Origin: Emergomyces orientalis
Taxonomy: Eukaryota; Ascomycota; Eurotiomycetes; Onygenales; Ajellomycetaceae
Direction: 5' to 3'
Assembly (NCBI GenBank): GCA_002110485.1
Contig: MOWL01000008.1
Coordinates: forward strand, 1 to 64,000
DNA: 64,000 bases
Shown: positions 24,297 to 35,705 of the stretch, in pieces
How positions within the stretch are numbered: the first letter of the stretch is position 1
Layout: each line of letters begins with the position of its first letter
The notes under the pieces: model-generated
What the model saw: only the letters and a program-made list of their open reading frames with translations
Told to the model about the DNA's origin: nothing
The model's database searches: none
Position numbers and translations under genes: made by a program

Positions 24297-26732
24297 ATGA
24301 CTACACTCACTACTATCTCATCCGGTCAGCTGACTTCCAATAGTGGACTGCCATATCAACATCTTGTCATGCCGATGCCGATTCCTGGAGCACCTGGAGC
24401 CCCATTCTTTGATGGGAGAAACATTACTGCTTTTGTTGATTAATATGAGACAATGTGCACCTTGCATTTCATTGCAGGAATTGATGCTCTGGCGGTATTA
24501 CAGAACTATTGTACCATGGAACTGCAGGGCCATATTGATCAGCTTGTCTTGGATCATAAGACATGAGAAATGATTAAAAAGCAGTTGCTTGCTGATTTCT
24601 GGCGCGAAGATGCTCATCAACAGATGTATAATCAATCTTATTTTCATGCATTGTGCAACAAAACCCATTCTACCAGCCAGAAGATTCTTGTCTACTGCTG
24701 TCAATTCCATGCAGTTGCAATGCCTCTTATTTGCAAGAATGAATTGCAACAATCTCTTGCTTGTATCTGATTTCTTCAAGAACTTTCAGAAGGTATTCAT
24801 GAAAAAGCTTTCCACACTGCTGGATTTGATAAGATTAGTCAATCTGGATGGGAACTGCTGAAGATCTGCAATTCTGTGTCTCAAATGCAGAAGACAAAGG
24901 AAGAGATTGCACAAGTTCTGGCACCTGATGTTTTCCCCAACTCTATTCCATCAATGCAGCCGTCTGCTCAGCCCGTGTTTAATCCGCCCACATTGAATGT
25001 GCCTGTGCCGACCGCTTCGGCGATGCCTGCTCCGGATGTGAAAACACAGAATCCAAGTGATAACATTCTTGAGAACCTTGTCAACTGAATGAATATGTTA
25101 TCTCTGGCAATCACTGGCATTCAAAATCAGGGAAACATGCAGCAAAATGTGACTGCTCCAAAGATTCTTCTTACTCGAGGACGTGATCCTGCATTGAATT
25201 TATTAAATGTGTCTTACTATGAAACTCAATGTGGACCTGGAGGCCTGTCTTGATCTCAATCTGAAAGCTTTGTTCAATACAATCGACCGCCGATGTCATG
25301 CTGGGGTTGCGGAGATTCAAACCATATGCTTCCAAATTGCTTAGCAATCGGCCGGCTCATCAATCAGGGCAAGATTCATCGGAATATGATTGAAGAATAC
25401 TATGAGGGTAATGTGATGAGAAAAGGCCTGAAGATTACTGTCAACTGACTTGAGTCTCATATTGTTACAATTGAATGACTTTTGAAGCAAATGGCTGCAC
25501 CGCTGACTGTCCCAACCGCGGATAAACTTCGGAATGATGGTAGTATCTGGGTATTTCCTGACGGATCCCCGATGCCATCGGTGAATGCCGTAAGCATATG
25601 TGATATTGAATTTGATAGTGGCCCTGAGAAAGGTGATATGACTGATAGTGAGATGAAGAAGATTGTTAGTGTAATGACTGCTTTCACTTCTACTGAGAAG
25701 AATAAGGCCTCTTCTATGAATAAAAATCAAGCAATGCTTTCCAGACAAATTGAGAAGAAGAAGAGACTGTCAACAACACATTCTCAGCACAATGACAGAT
25801 ATTCAGATGAAAAATCAGTTTCTTTTGCTCAAGATATGATCTCTGCTTTACAGAAAGATGATGAGGATAATAATTCTCAACCTCTTTATGATGAACAGCT
25901 TCAGAGCAGAAGTCCAAAGCTTGAAGATGATGAAATTGTTCCAGATTCAGAAATGACAGATGCTTCACAGATTCAGAAGAAAACTGTTCTCTGCAGACCT
26001 CAGAAACTCAAAGAGTCAAAGCTTTCTGCAGAAATGAAGAATAAAGACAATATGACAATCACAAGACAGTGAATATTCAAGAAGATCATGCATCAAGAAA
26101 TCAGTGAAATTCAGATTAAAGATCTCATGATATGCTCCATTCAACTCCAGCACATGTTCTTTCAAAATCTTCCCATCGAAGTTCAACAGCATATGATTCG
26201 GGATGATGCAGCCACCATTGCCCTGGTTCAACCTGACACTTCTGTTACTGAGTATAATCCTCATTGGAATCTTGTTTTGGTTGGACACATCAAGTTCACT
26301 GTCGGAATTGGAAAGGGGGAAACTGAGGCGATATTTGATGAAGGTGCAGAAATTAACTGTCTTATTGAAAGAACTGTGTTAGATCTCAGTCTCATCATTC
26401 AAAGGGATGCTGTCAAACCTATTCTTGGAGCTGGGGGTCAGCAGAGTGGTGTCATTGGAATCTGCAAGAATGTTTCTGTTCACCTTGAATCTGTTATGGT
26501 GCCTCAGACATTCTTCATCATGGAATGCGGTTCTCATGATTGCATTCTCAGCCGACCATATGAAAACGCGATGCATTTGGCAAGAACTACAGATAACAAA
26601 GACAGCATTCTTGTTCATGTTTTTGATCCGAAGGATGAGAAGAATCAGGTGTCTTTTCTTGATTATTCTTCCAGCAATCATGGAGATCAAAAGTTAGATG
26701 ATCTTCATGACAAAGTGCAGACTTTAAACTAG
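24297..26732 (+). pseudogene. Gag-protease polyprotein with in-frame stops
   Basis: One frame runs from the ATG at 24297 to the TAG at 26730, 812 codons, without any frameshift. It is broken only by about eight stops, one TAA (24441) and the rest TGA (among them 24564, 25086 and 26070). Gag-like helical sequence and a Pro-rich linker lead to a CCHC zinc knuckle CWGCGDSNHMLPNC near 25300. A long acidic/charged linker follows, then a retropepsin-like domain near 26300-26600 with the active-site stretch IFDEGAEINCL. The usual DTG/DSG is DEG here, a variant I take to be shared with other fungal gypsy proteases. If each TGA was once CGA the polyprotein would be complete. It is not translatable as it stands. 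Confidence 0.75.
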
Positions 26733-26864
26733 ATATGCTGAGTTCAATTGATCTTTGCAATGTTGAATGTGATGGGCAAAGAAATGATATCAGATTCAGC
26801 AATCATGATGTGGATAGCGGGGCAAATATTCTGCTGTGTTTTGAAAGTGGTGTGAGTGCGTCAG

Positions 26865-26912
26865 CCAATCAGACTTTTGGCGGCCCCGGGCCACCAAAAG
26901 ATTCAGTCAATC
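26865..26912. repeat. GC-rich palindromic motif, copy 1
   Basis: The stretch from GCCAATCAG to AGTCAATC contains TTTTGG, then CGGCCCCGGGCC, then ACCAAAA, an imperfect palindrome of about 25 bp. A diverged copy with the same order (CAATCA, TTTT, CGGCCCCGGGC, AAAAGATT, CAATCA) lies at 30537-30588. It is unusual in keeping CpG in a CpG-poor element. Confidence 0.55.
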
Positions 26913-26933
26913 AGAGAACACTGCTTCAAAACA

Positions 26934-27440
26934 CCTGAGAATCTCACAGGTTTTTCCCCGCCATTCTACATCAACAATTTTACATATATGTGTATTCGAC
27001 AATTGGAAAAGAGAGATGAAGATCTGGAGGAGACCACTCATCACCTGCACTGTGCAAGAGAGAAGAACTGAGATCTATTTGATGAAACTAAACAATTAAT
27101 CTGAGAATCATTGCAGATAAGTGATTTAATGCTTTTGCATGATACCAAGCTAGAAATGTCCTATTCTGCCAAGCTCAACTTCCGATGGCTGGGCCTGTAT
27201 CAAATCTGAGAAGCAAACCATGAGAAAGAGATCTATCATCTGAAAGAGCTGAATGATTCATCATTTCAAAATACTACTGCAGATAATAGATTAAAAAGGT
27301 TCTATCTCTGAGACAATCAAATGCCGGTTGCAGAGAATAATATCAATGAAGCAAATGATATTGAAGAGAAAGAGATGGATATGCAAGATACTGATAAAAA
27401 GAATTCTTTGAGAGAGAGTCAGAATGACTTGCAGTCATGA
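26934..27440 (+). pseudogene. Ty3/gypsy integrase C-terminal remnant
   Basis: In the same frame as Gag-protease, but beyond its TAG, this block has the region after the integrase catalytic core seen in fungal gypsy elements: an RQLEKRDEDLEE helix, a DLMLLHDTKLE strand, LNFRWLGLYQI, then the tail NRLKRFY. It continues into a charged tail ending near 27440. Internal TGA stops interrupt it. The integrase HHCC and DDE parts, RNase H and reverse transcriptase that should precede it are absent, so a multi-kilobase internal deletion must lie between the protease and this block, at about 26733-26934, where the GC-rich palindrome sits. Confidence 0.7.
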
Positions 27441-27895
27441 ATCTCTCATGATAAGAAGTTTGCAGTCATTATCTGACTGCTGTTTTTCTTTGTATAATGA
27501 TTTTCTTGTTGTTGTTTTCTTCATTCAAGTTGCTGTTTTCTTAGTCTCTATTTTCATAATTCTGCTTCTTTCTTGCATGTTTTTCATGCATCATATCAGT
27601 TCCTTCTAATTTTAATCTCTTGATATTGTCTTTTCTTTATTTTGTTTACTTTCTCTTTGATATTCAATTCTCTGAGTCAGATTGAAGCTGGCAGTGAATT
27701 TTATGAACTGCTGTCACTCTTGCTGCATGTTGACTGCTTTTCACATTATCTTTCAAAATTCATCTTGAGAAAGTATTATATTATTGACCTGCTCTGCTCA
27801 GATAATCATTTTTCTTTTTCAAATTGACATTCAAGTTTCTTTTTCTATTTTTAATTCATTGATTTTTCCCTATATTTCCTTATTTCATTACAAAG

Positions 27896-30526
27896 ATGTC
27901 AAACCCCTCTAGCCAACACACTCTGGTACTGAGACCAGCGAGCCAGCTCACTCTTGTGACATATGATAACCATGTTTTTCATACAGCGATGGAGCTGCAA
28001 GCTTATGTCAATTCTCTGGGTCAGAATCCGCAGGTTCGCTACCAAGCACAATGTGAGATCGGTAATCTACTCATGAGGCACCATGAGGTGGCTCAAGATG
28101 AGGTTGCCGCATTCTATGAGTGAATGAGAAATGATGGATCCTGGCGCCAGGTGGTGGCCCAGCAAGCATTTGATAACCAGACGGCGGAGCTTCAACGAGT
28201 TGCTGCTCAGGTAGCTGAACAGCGCGATCGCTGCGCCATAGCATATACTACATGCACCAGGATGTGGGGAAAAGTTCGCGTGGATTCGTTCTGGCATATC
28301 ATGACTTCAGAGCGGATGCAACGCGCCTGTCAAACCCTGGCTCTACATCACGAATATGCTTTTGCAATTGGCTGAATCAATCAAGCAATGTGGGCTTGCA
28401 TCACTCAGCCACCTCAACGAGGAGTTAAGCGATATAAGACAATCATGTTGACAGATATTGAAGCAGCGGCTGATTTCAATTTTATTGGCCAAGAGATCAC
28501 ACAAGGAAATCTTCAAGCTGCAGATCTTATCTTTGGTCCTGACGGAATTCTCACTGAAGATTCTATGACAGTTGCTTCACCCCAGCCTCAAGAACGTGTC
28601 CTATCCCCTTCTGATCAACATATGACTGGCCAGTCTCCTCTACCTTCTCCCCGTGTGTTGAATGTGATACACCCCAGTGCACCCTCGCTTGGATCTTCTC
28701 AAGGTTCTATACATAGTCCTCCTGTGCGTACTTCTCGCCGCGTCTCCAGCCAATCCTTGCTTTCGGACGTCAGCAGCCTGTCTGCAGTCTTGTCAGACAC
28801 CCATCTTGCTGAACTTCTCAGCCCTGACCAAGTTGCGGAATTTGAGAATATGGGGGTTGATCAAGATAGCTCTGCTTTGGTAGAGGCAACTGACAAGCAG
28901 CATACAACAGTGAACAGAGGATGCCGGTGTTCTCCCTATGTCCCTGTGGATGTGAAAGCGCAGCTTAGAGGTGCAAAGAAGATAGAAGAATGTCAGCTGG
29001 TGCATCTTCTGAACAAGATAGCCAGGCTTCCGCAACAAGGCTTGACTATATGCTATCTGCATTCAGTAAATCTCAGCAGCAAGATTGGACTCCTTACACG
29101 CGATCTTGACCATGCGGGGCTGATAAAGAGAATTGGGCTTGTGATGAATAATCACCAGAATCTTGGACAGATGTGAGCTGCTGATGACACATATCATTTC
29201 TTCTGCCTTGATTGCCGACCTCCTCGCCCTGAAGATATGCTACAGGTATATCAAATGCGCCATAATTGCCTACCGCCAGTTACATCATCAAATTGAGAAC
29301 AAACACTGATCTGACTTGCTTTTCTTGATTTCAATTTCAGTGCAGCTTTTCAGCAATGGAAGAAGGATGGTTCCATCATCCTGTCAATATTTAGATGGAT
29401 GAACATGATGAAGGCGGCAGGGGTCAACAATAATTACAACACCCTGGCGAAGGTTGCCACAATCGAATGGAGCATGTACAGGTTCCATCAGCAAAAAGAT
29501 AAGAAGACCTGAGGGTGGCTTCAAACAATGTTGCATGGGATTGTTCAACAGATCATCTGTCAAGATCCACTGTATTATGTGTGATATGTTGCTCTCCGCC
29601 CTGATCATCACACGCACCTGATTTCCTATCCCTATTATGCAAAATACGCCTTGTCTGGGGATAGCACTTACTTCCGCCATATTGATGTCAATATTAAACA
29701 CCTGGTGGAGGAAAATCATGGAGTGAATATGATTCAGGGATCAGTCTCTTTCAGCGACGAAGATGGGAGGAATTGCACCACCATAGTTCCAGGAATGCAT
29801 CAAAATATTCAAGAATGGAACAGATGCCTGCATGCTTGCAATCTCCTGAATGGTGGAATTGTTCAAGAGATGACATCTGAGATGCTCATCAACAAGGATC
29901 TCAATGACTTCAGAACGCAGTGGATGACTGTCCCATGCAAGCAAGATGATGCTTGAATAACCATGCTGCATCTTCCTCATGGAAGCACCGGGCCTGCTAC
30001 TAAGGAACGCAAGACAATGCTGCCGTGGTATGTTGGAATTCAGGATGACAGGCACTCTCTTGAAGTCTCTGAAAGTGGATCATGGAAGCAGCTCTCCCGA
30101 GCACATCGCGATTTGATTGCCGGGCTGTCAACACCCTCTGGCCTTTCGGTATTATATGGAAGTATTCCATATCAGTACCCTGCTGCTGTTCCGGTCACGG
30201 GTCTTGGAGCGATTTCGGATGCTCTGGTGGGTCGACAGAAGTGGGATGACCCTATGATCAGGCATGAGCAAGATATTCTCTTCAACAGCAAGGGCAGTTT
30301 GCCGCAAGAATACATTGAGGAGTGGCGCAAGAGAGCAGTCACCAAAGGGATCCAGTGTTTCAAGATCATGATGGCTACAGAGGAGGAATTATTTGGAGAA
30401 TGTAGCTGTTTCTATTGTCTGAAGAGAAACATCCCCCTCACCTCAATTAAGGGAGATCGCGCTGTCGCCGAGGGCAAGACTATGCAGATTCCGGCGCATG
30501 GCCGCGAGAATGCGCCCGCTGAATAG
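27896..30526 (+). pseudogene. Element-borne 2OG-Fe(II) dioxygenase-like protein, stops only TGA
   Basis: Single uninterrupted frame of 877 codons, from the ATG at 27896 to the TAG at 30524, broken by eight stops (28121, 28373, 29174, 29294, 29312, 29510, 29582, 29954), every one TGA. N-terminal half: Gln-rich helical region, Ser/Pro-rich linker, then a conserved-looking domain. C-terminal half: an HxD pair at H595/D597 (TYFRHIDVNIKHL), QGSVSFSDEDG, and a distal H695 in HLPHGSTGPATKERKTM with R705 ten residues later, followed by LPWYVGIQDD. HxD...H...(10)R is the iron- and 2-oxoglutarate-binding pattern of the 2OG-Fe(II) dioxygenase superfamily. It has no resemblance to reverse transcriptase or integrase. 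Its place between an integrase relic and the 3' LTR suggests captured cargo. The substrate is unknown. Confidence 0.7.
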
Positions 30527-30536
30527 CTGCAGTTAT

Positions 30537-30588
30537 CAGCCAATCATGTTTTCCCGGCCCCGGGCTGTTAAAAGATTGACCAATCACG
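30537..30588. repeat. GC-rich palindromic motif, copy 2
   Basis: CCAATCATGTTTTCCCGGCC followed by CCGGGCTGTTAAAAGATTGA lies eleven bases after the dioxygenase stop codon and matches copy 1 at 26865-26912 in order and spacing of its parts. Confidence 0.5.
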
Positions 30589-30837
30589 ATCGTGCTGTTG
30601 TCACATTTGCCACATCTTGCCACTGTCACTGTGTTGATCACATTCTGCTTACTTGTTTCTCTGTTTTCTCTTGTTCTTGCTTGTCTTTCTTTTCTCTGCT
30701 GTTCACTTTTTCTTTCTCTTTTCTATATTCTTTTATTGATTGTCTTTCATTTTCTTGATTCTTGATTGATTCTTTCCTGCAATTTCTTGTTTTCATTCAT
30801 TCAGATCGCATTCTTACTTGCCAGGTCAGCAAGCTAT

Positions 30838-30849
30838 AGAAGAGGGAGA
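30838..30849 (+). other. Polypurine tract
   Basis: Twelve-purine run AGAAGAGGGAGA ends two bases before the 3' LTR, the expected site for plus-strand priming. Confidence 0.65.
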
Positions 30850-30851
30850 TG

Positions 30852-31199
30852 TGTGATGAAAAATCTCAGTGTGGTATTACTTTTCACTGAGACTGCCTCA
30901 TATATTTGTTTGGCATGGCTGCCTCATATTCCCATTATCCTTTGACACATGTGTGGATTCGGCGAAGATTGATTGTACGCAGAGCAGTGAGATTGCTCCT
31001 TTTTAATTATATGATTTGATATATGATTGATTGCTTGTTCTTCTTCTATATTTGAATCTCCTATGTGTTCTTTTGTATTGCTATTTGGATAGCTCATTGA
31101 ATAGAATATTGTATACACAGCGAACTTACCAACCTCCTTACGATCCCGCTGCTCCTGCCCACGTGCCGCCAAAAGCGCACAACCCTTTATTCCACTTCA
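30852..31199 (+). repeat. 3' LTR
   Basis: 348 bp, beginning TGTGATGAAA and ending CCACTTCA; pairs with the 5' LTR at 23391-23738. Most differences are C/T or G/A, at sites that are CG in one copy and TG or CA in the other. Confidence 0.9.
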
Positions 31200-31203
31200 T
31201 TAT
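31200..31203. other. Right target-site duplication TTAT
   Basis: Copy of the TTAT that precedes the 5' LTR at 23387-23390. Confidence 0.7.
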
Positions 31204-34200
31204 CAGTGAGCTTCTGGCCTTGCTTAGACTCTTGTGTCATTTCAGAATACTTTTATTCAGAAGTTGATCAAAGAGTTTATATTAGAAAGATGCTCTAGCT
31301 CTTCATTATTTTCTTCATCTACTCAGAATTTCTTTTTGCACTCATTCATCATGTGAGAAGTGCTGTGTTGCTGCTGAATTTGTATTTTAAACAGTCTCTT
31401 ACTTGCTTTTTTTCACTCAAAGCTTCTTTCAATTTTCAGACAGACTGTCTGAATAAATCATCTTCTCAATGAGTCTTCTGTGCACTGTGTCTCTTCATCT
31501 GAGTTTGACTCTCACTGCTGTGCATATCTTTTCAATTTGTGTTGCTATTTCAGAGATCTTCAGTTGTTTTGTGACACATGTCACAACTTCATCAAGATAG
31601 ATGTTCAGGGGTGATGTGTATGTCTCTGCTTTCAGTGTGAATATTGATGTTACTCTGTATGCTCTAGCTACTATTCTCAGGCATTCATTCTGTGTTCTGA
31701 TTAGGCCCTCTGTGTGCTGTTTGTTGCGCATGCGTCCTTCGCGCTTGATGCGCGGTTGATGCCATGCCAGTGCGCTGTAAGCTATAGCTGGCCGTATGAC
31801 CATGTTGTATATTGTTCTAGCTTGATGTAGGGGGACTCCCCAGGTGGCCTGTGTTGTCTGTGATAGTGCCTTTATCTGTGACTTCATTTTTCCTGCTATA
31901 GCATCCATGTGACCTTTCCATTGAAGCTTGAAATTCAGTCATACTTCTAGAACTCTCATCATCTTCTGTGACTTGATAACTTGCTGAGGCAGTCTCAGAG
32001 AGTGATTCAAGTTGAATCAAGTTCAGGCTCTAGTGAAGTGCATCAACTCATACTTCTGTGAAGCAAAAATAGCTTCATGTCTTTCTGCTCATTCTTCACA
32101 TTCTGCGTGCACCCGTGTGAGCTGCGCGCAATTTGCTTCAGTTGATGGCCTGTATGCTATTATATTGACATCATCCACAAATTCTATGCAGCTCACTGAT
32201 CTATTCAAGGGTGAGCATATCCGGAGCAGTTCCTCATTGTAAAATAGAAAGAGAATGAGAGAGAGAGGTGATTCTTGTGATATCTCAGCTAAAATATTGA
32301 AAACCTCAGTTTCCTGTTCTTCAAATGTGAGTGTGGATTGTCTATCTGATATAAATAAGTGTATCCACTCTGTCAGCTGTCTTGGTAGGCCCTTCATGCG
32401 AAGAATGTGTGTGAGTCAGTCTTTAAGCACTCTATTATAAGCTTCTGAGATATTCAATGATAGAACTGTGACCACTGTGTCTGACTTCTTCCATGCTGTT
32501 CTAATTTGTGCTAGCAGTAGTGATACTGCTGTTTCAGTTGATCTGGCCCGCCTAGCACTTATCTGTTGAGATGGCAGTAGATTGAGTGTTTTCACTAGCT
32601 GTCTGAGTTTCTGTGTGATGGCTGATTCTATTATTTTTTTCATTGTATTCAGTAGAGCAATGGGCCTTCATGTCTCTGTCTTTTGATAATTCTCTTTTTC
32701 TGGTTTTTTCAGTATCACTGTTCAAGCAGTCTTGAATATCTCTGGGTAGTGTTCTCATTCCCAGCATGCCAGTGTGAGCTCTGTCATAGTCTTTGTGAAG
32801 CTTGATCTCAGCATTTTCAGAAATTCATTGAAGACTCCATTGATATCTGATACTTTGTTACTTGATAGATGTGCTATGAGCGCAGCCATTTTCTTCTCTG
32901 TGATACTTATTATCTCTGTTATTTTCAGTGAGTGTTCTGCCTTCTCCATGTCCCTGTTGTCACTGACTAGTGGCAGGGGGAAGAACCTTTGTCTCAGAAT
33001 CTTGACTTTATCATCAAAGGAATTGACTGGTGGTAGATTTTCTCTGTCTTCTACTATCAATGCTGGAATTCTTGAAGATTGTGCATGCTCATTGCTGCTT
33101 TGATGTCCCCATTTGGCCATCTTTCATAGTAGCTTGAGCTTGAACTCTGTGCTGTGTATTAGTTCTCTAAAACTGTTTGTTTTAGTCAGTTTAATCTCTC
33201 TGTTTCTCAGGGCTCAAGCTTTAATTATATCTGCTGCAGAGATGTTTCTGTCTTTCTTGACTTTTTTATATTGATTGACTGCCTCTGCTACTTGAGGGGA
33301 CCACCATGACCGGCTGTGTTAACTGTAGTTTAAGACTTTGACATGTTTTGCTGCTAGATCTTTCACAAATTTGACAAGATATCTTGTATAGCTGTTTATC
33401 TGATTTTTTAAAGTCAGTGCTCCTGGGCTTCTCAGTGTCTGGCAGTCCTGTGCTATCTGTTTCAGACAGAAGTGATGCCAAGTGTGTCTTTTTCTGCTGC
33501 TATATAATGCTTTTAGCTCAAGAGTAGTTGCAATTGACATGTGATCTGATGTCATATTTACTTCATATTCTAGCTTGCAGCTGATCATTTGACTGTGTAG
33601 ATCAGCAGACAAAAAGATTAAATTCACTGTGATGCTCTGACTTTTTCTATCTTATCAGGTGATTGTGTCTTCTGAAGTTGCTAGATGTAGATTCAAGACA
33701 CTGATTTGAGCATTGAGTTTTCAGATCATGACAAAGTTTTCTCTGACCCTGCTATCTTCTCAGAGAGTGTGATGTACATTAAAGTCTTTAATCACTATAA
33801 CATCTGCTTGATGTGTGTTTATTTGAGTTTTCTGCGTGCCTGATGCTCCCTCTGCACTTTCAGTTGTTGCTTGATGCGCATTTTCCTGATTTATTTGCAC
33901 TTCTAGCATTCTATCCGCTTCTTCAACCACTGCTTGAAGCTGATGAATGGGTGAGTCTGGTGGCATGATTGTGTAGCTTCCTGGTGGTGACGCATACATG
34001 TTGATGATATTGATAGGCCCACTCTCTGTCAACAGAGTAAGTATTAGTATATGAGTGAATATTGTGCTCACTCTTCAGATCTTGACTATAATTCTCTTGT
34101 TAATTAGAAAGCACATCTTCATGTTCTTCTGCTTCATGCCTGCTTGCCAGAATCCACAGTTGGCTGAACAGTGTGTGTCTATTTTAGAGTGTTTTTGTAT

Positions 34201-35705
34201 TCAGAGCTCTTGTATTGCAATCACATCATAGTTTAATACTGTTTCAGGCTTTGCTAAAAGAGGTCTCATAATCTTGTTTGACTTATGCACATTATATTGT
34301 AAAATGACTAGTCTGTTCTTCATGATTCATTCATGTGATTATTCTGCAAGCTGCTGTTCTGTGTTAATGTCTTCAGTGTTACTGGACCACTTGCTGCTTG
34401 AATGAAGCTTGTCATAGCTTTTTATTGTTGTGCTTCTGCTCTTGATATATCTGTTGATCTTCCTGCTCTTTGTGAGGGTTCTATGAAGTCCTCATTCAGA
34501 GATCTGTTTCATTTGCATGAAAAGCTAAATTCATCTGTATCTAATGCTTTTATATTGAAGTGCTTGAAGTGTTCAATCAGTGTCTCTTTAGTATTTTTAG
34601 CTTTCAATCTTCTCTCTGAGCAGTTTGAGTGTCATGCTGCATGACTATCATCACAGTTACTGCACTTGAGTCTGCTGTCTTCTGCTGCTTCTTTGCAGGC
34701 CTTGTTATCATGATCTTTTTATGCACAGTGATCACAGGTTTCCTCTCTTCTGCAGAAGTGAGCTATATATTCATACTGTTGACACTTGTAGCATTGTGTG
34801 ATCCTGGTCTCTCTGTGAAATATTTCAACTGTGCAATATTTATTGTCTAGAATGAGTTCATTGTTCACCAGTGCATTGACCTGGTGAGGTGCAGCAACAT
34901 TGATGATTATACTGTCATGTGATTTCTGTTGTCTAATCATCATTTTGTTCATCTTGTGTATCAGTGTCTTGCAGTGTAGTACTGTATTCTGCTTGTAGAT
35001 GCTCTCAATGACATACTCAGAGCTGCTTCAGTCAATGACTTTCATAAAAGCATCTTTGACTAGTACTGCATACATCTTCTGCTTCATGTGTGCTTTGTCT
35101 CCTCATTCACACATTCAGCTATTATCTGCTGTGAGCTCTGTCTTGATATTCTGTGTGTTCATCATCAAAATCACATCTCTGCTTGATATGTGTCTTGCTG
35201 TCATCACTTTGCTCTTGATTATCTCTTTGATGATCTCATTTGCTTATTTAATAATCATTTCTGATGTGTGTTCTGTCTCTGATATAGTATCACAGCTTTG
35301 TCAAGTAATGACTACCTCTCACAGTGTTCTGATTAATATAGTTTTAACTGTTGTCTTCTCTCTGACTGCTATTGCTGTTCATGAGAGTGCTCTGTTGAGC
35401 TTGTCTCATAATTTCTACTGTTTTGATGTGTCAATTGTGTGTTTCATTCTCTTCAGAAACTAATTATATAGTTTCATCTTCACTTCTCACACTGCTTTCA
35501 ATATCTTTTGTAAATATTTTTTATTTTTATTATTCACTTTCTCATTCTTCTCTCCCTCTTCAAGAATCACAGCTAGTGTTTGAATTGTTGTTGCTAAGCT
35601 GTTTATCTTTGTTTTCTGTGTTGCAGAGTTTTTTGTCTTCAGCATGCGTTGAGCCTCACACATGCCATCTTCCACCATAACCACCTCCCCCACATTCAAT
35701 GCCAT
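31204..35705 (-). mobile_element. Tad/I-like LINE, degraded, main part
   Basis: Minus-strand non-LTR retrotransposon, full of stops and CpG-poor. From right to left: a first protein beginning at the ATG at 35705 (MALNVGEVVMVEDGM); a nucleic-acid-binding knuckle region near 34720-34800 (CYKCQQY...HFC, its His position changed); an AP-endonuclease-type domain at about 33320-34080 with NMYASPPG, DFNVHH and a terminal SDHMSI; reverse transcriptase at about 32090-33120 with ARRARSTETAVSLLL, LSLNISEAYNRVL and the FVDD catalytic box in CIEFVDDVNIIAY; and the post-RT region at about 31495-31908 (MVIRPAIAYSALAWH). The 3' end continues at 23386 and below, beyond the inserted LTR element. The right boundary is at or slightly beyond 35705. 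Inactive relic. Confidence 0.78.

Larger units (their letters stand above)
23391..31199 (+). mobile_element. Ty3/gypsy-derived LTR retrotransposon lacking RT, with a dioxygenase frame
   Basis: A 7809-bp element with 348-bp direct LTRs, a primer-binding site one base after the 5' LTR, a polypurine run before the 3' LTR and a TTAT target duplication. Internal order: Gag with CCHC knuckle, aspartic protease, integrase C-terminal remnant, non-coding AT-rich spacer, then an 877-codon frame with 2OG-Fe(II) dioxygenase motifs. No reverse transcriptase (no xxDD box), RNase H or integrase DDE core was found between the LTRs, so it cannot move alone. Placement in gypsy rests on the integrase tail (the order protease before integrase fits, and the tail matches the fungal gypsy type). 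The two LTRs differ at about 20 of 348 positions, nearly all transitions, which shows decay after insertion. Confidence 0.85.

Noticed and set aside
23391..31199. Idea that TGA is a reassigned sense codon in this element
   Set aside because: Host genes in the same window use TGA as a normal stop, and the CpG-to-TpG pattern between the two LTRs explains the stops by mutation.
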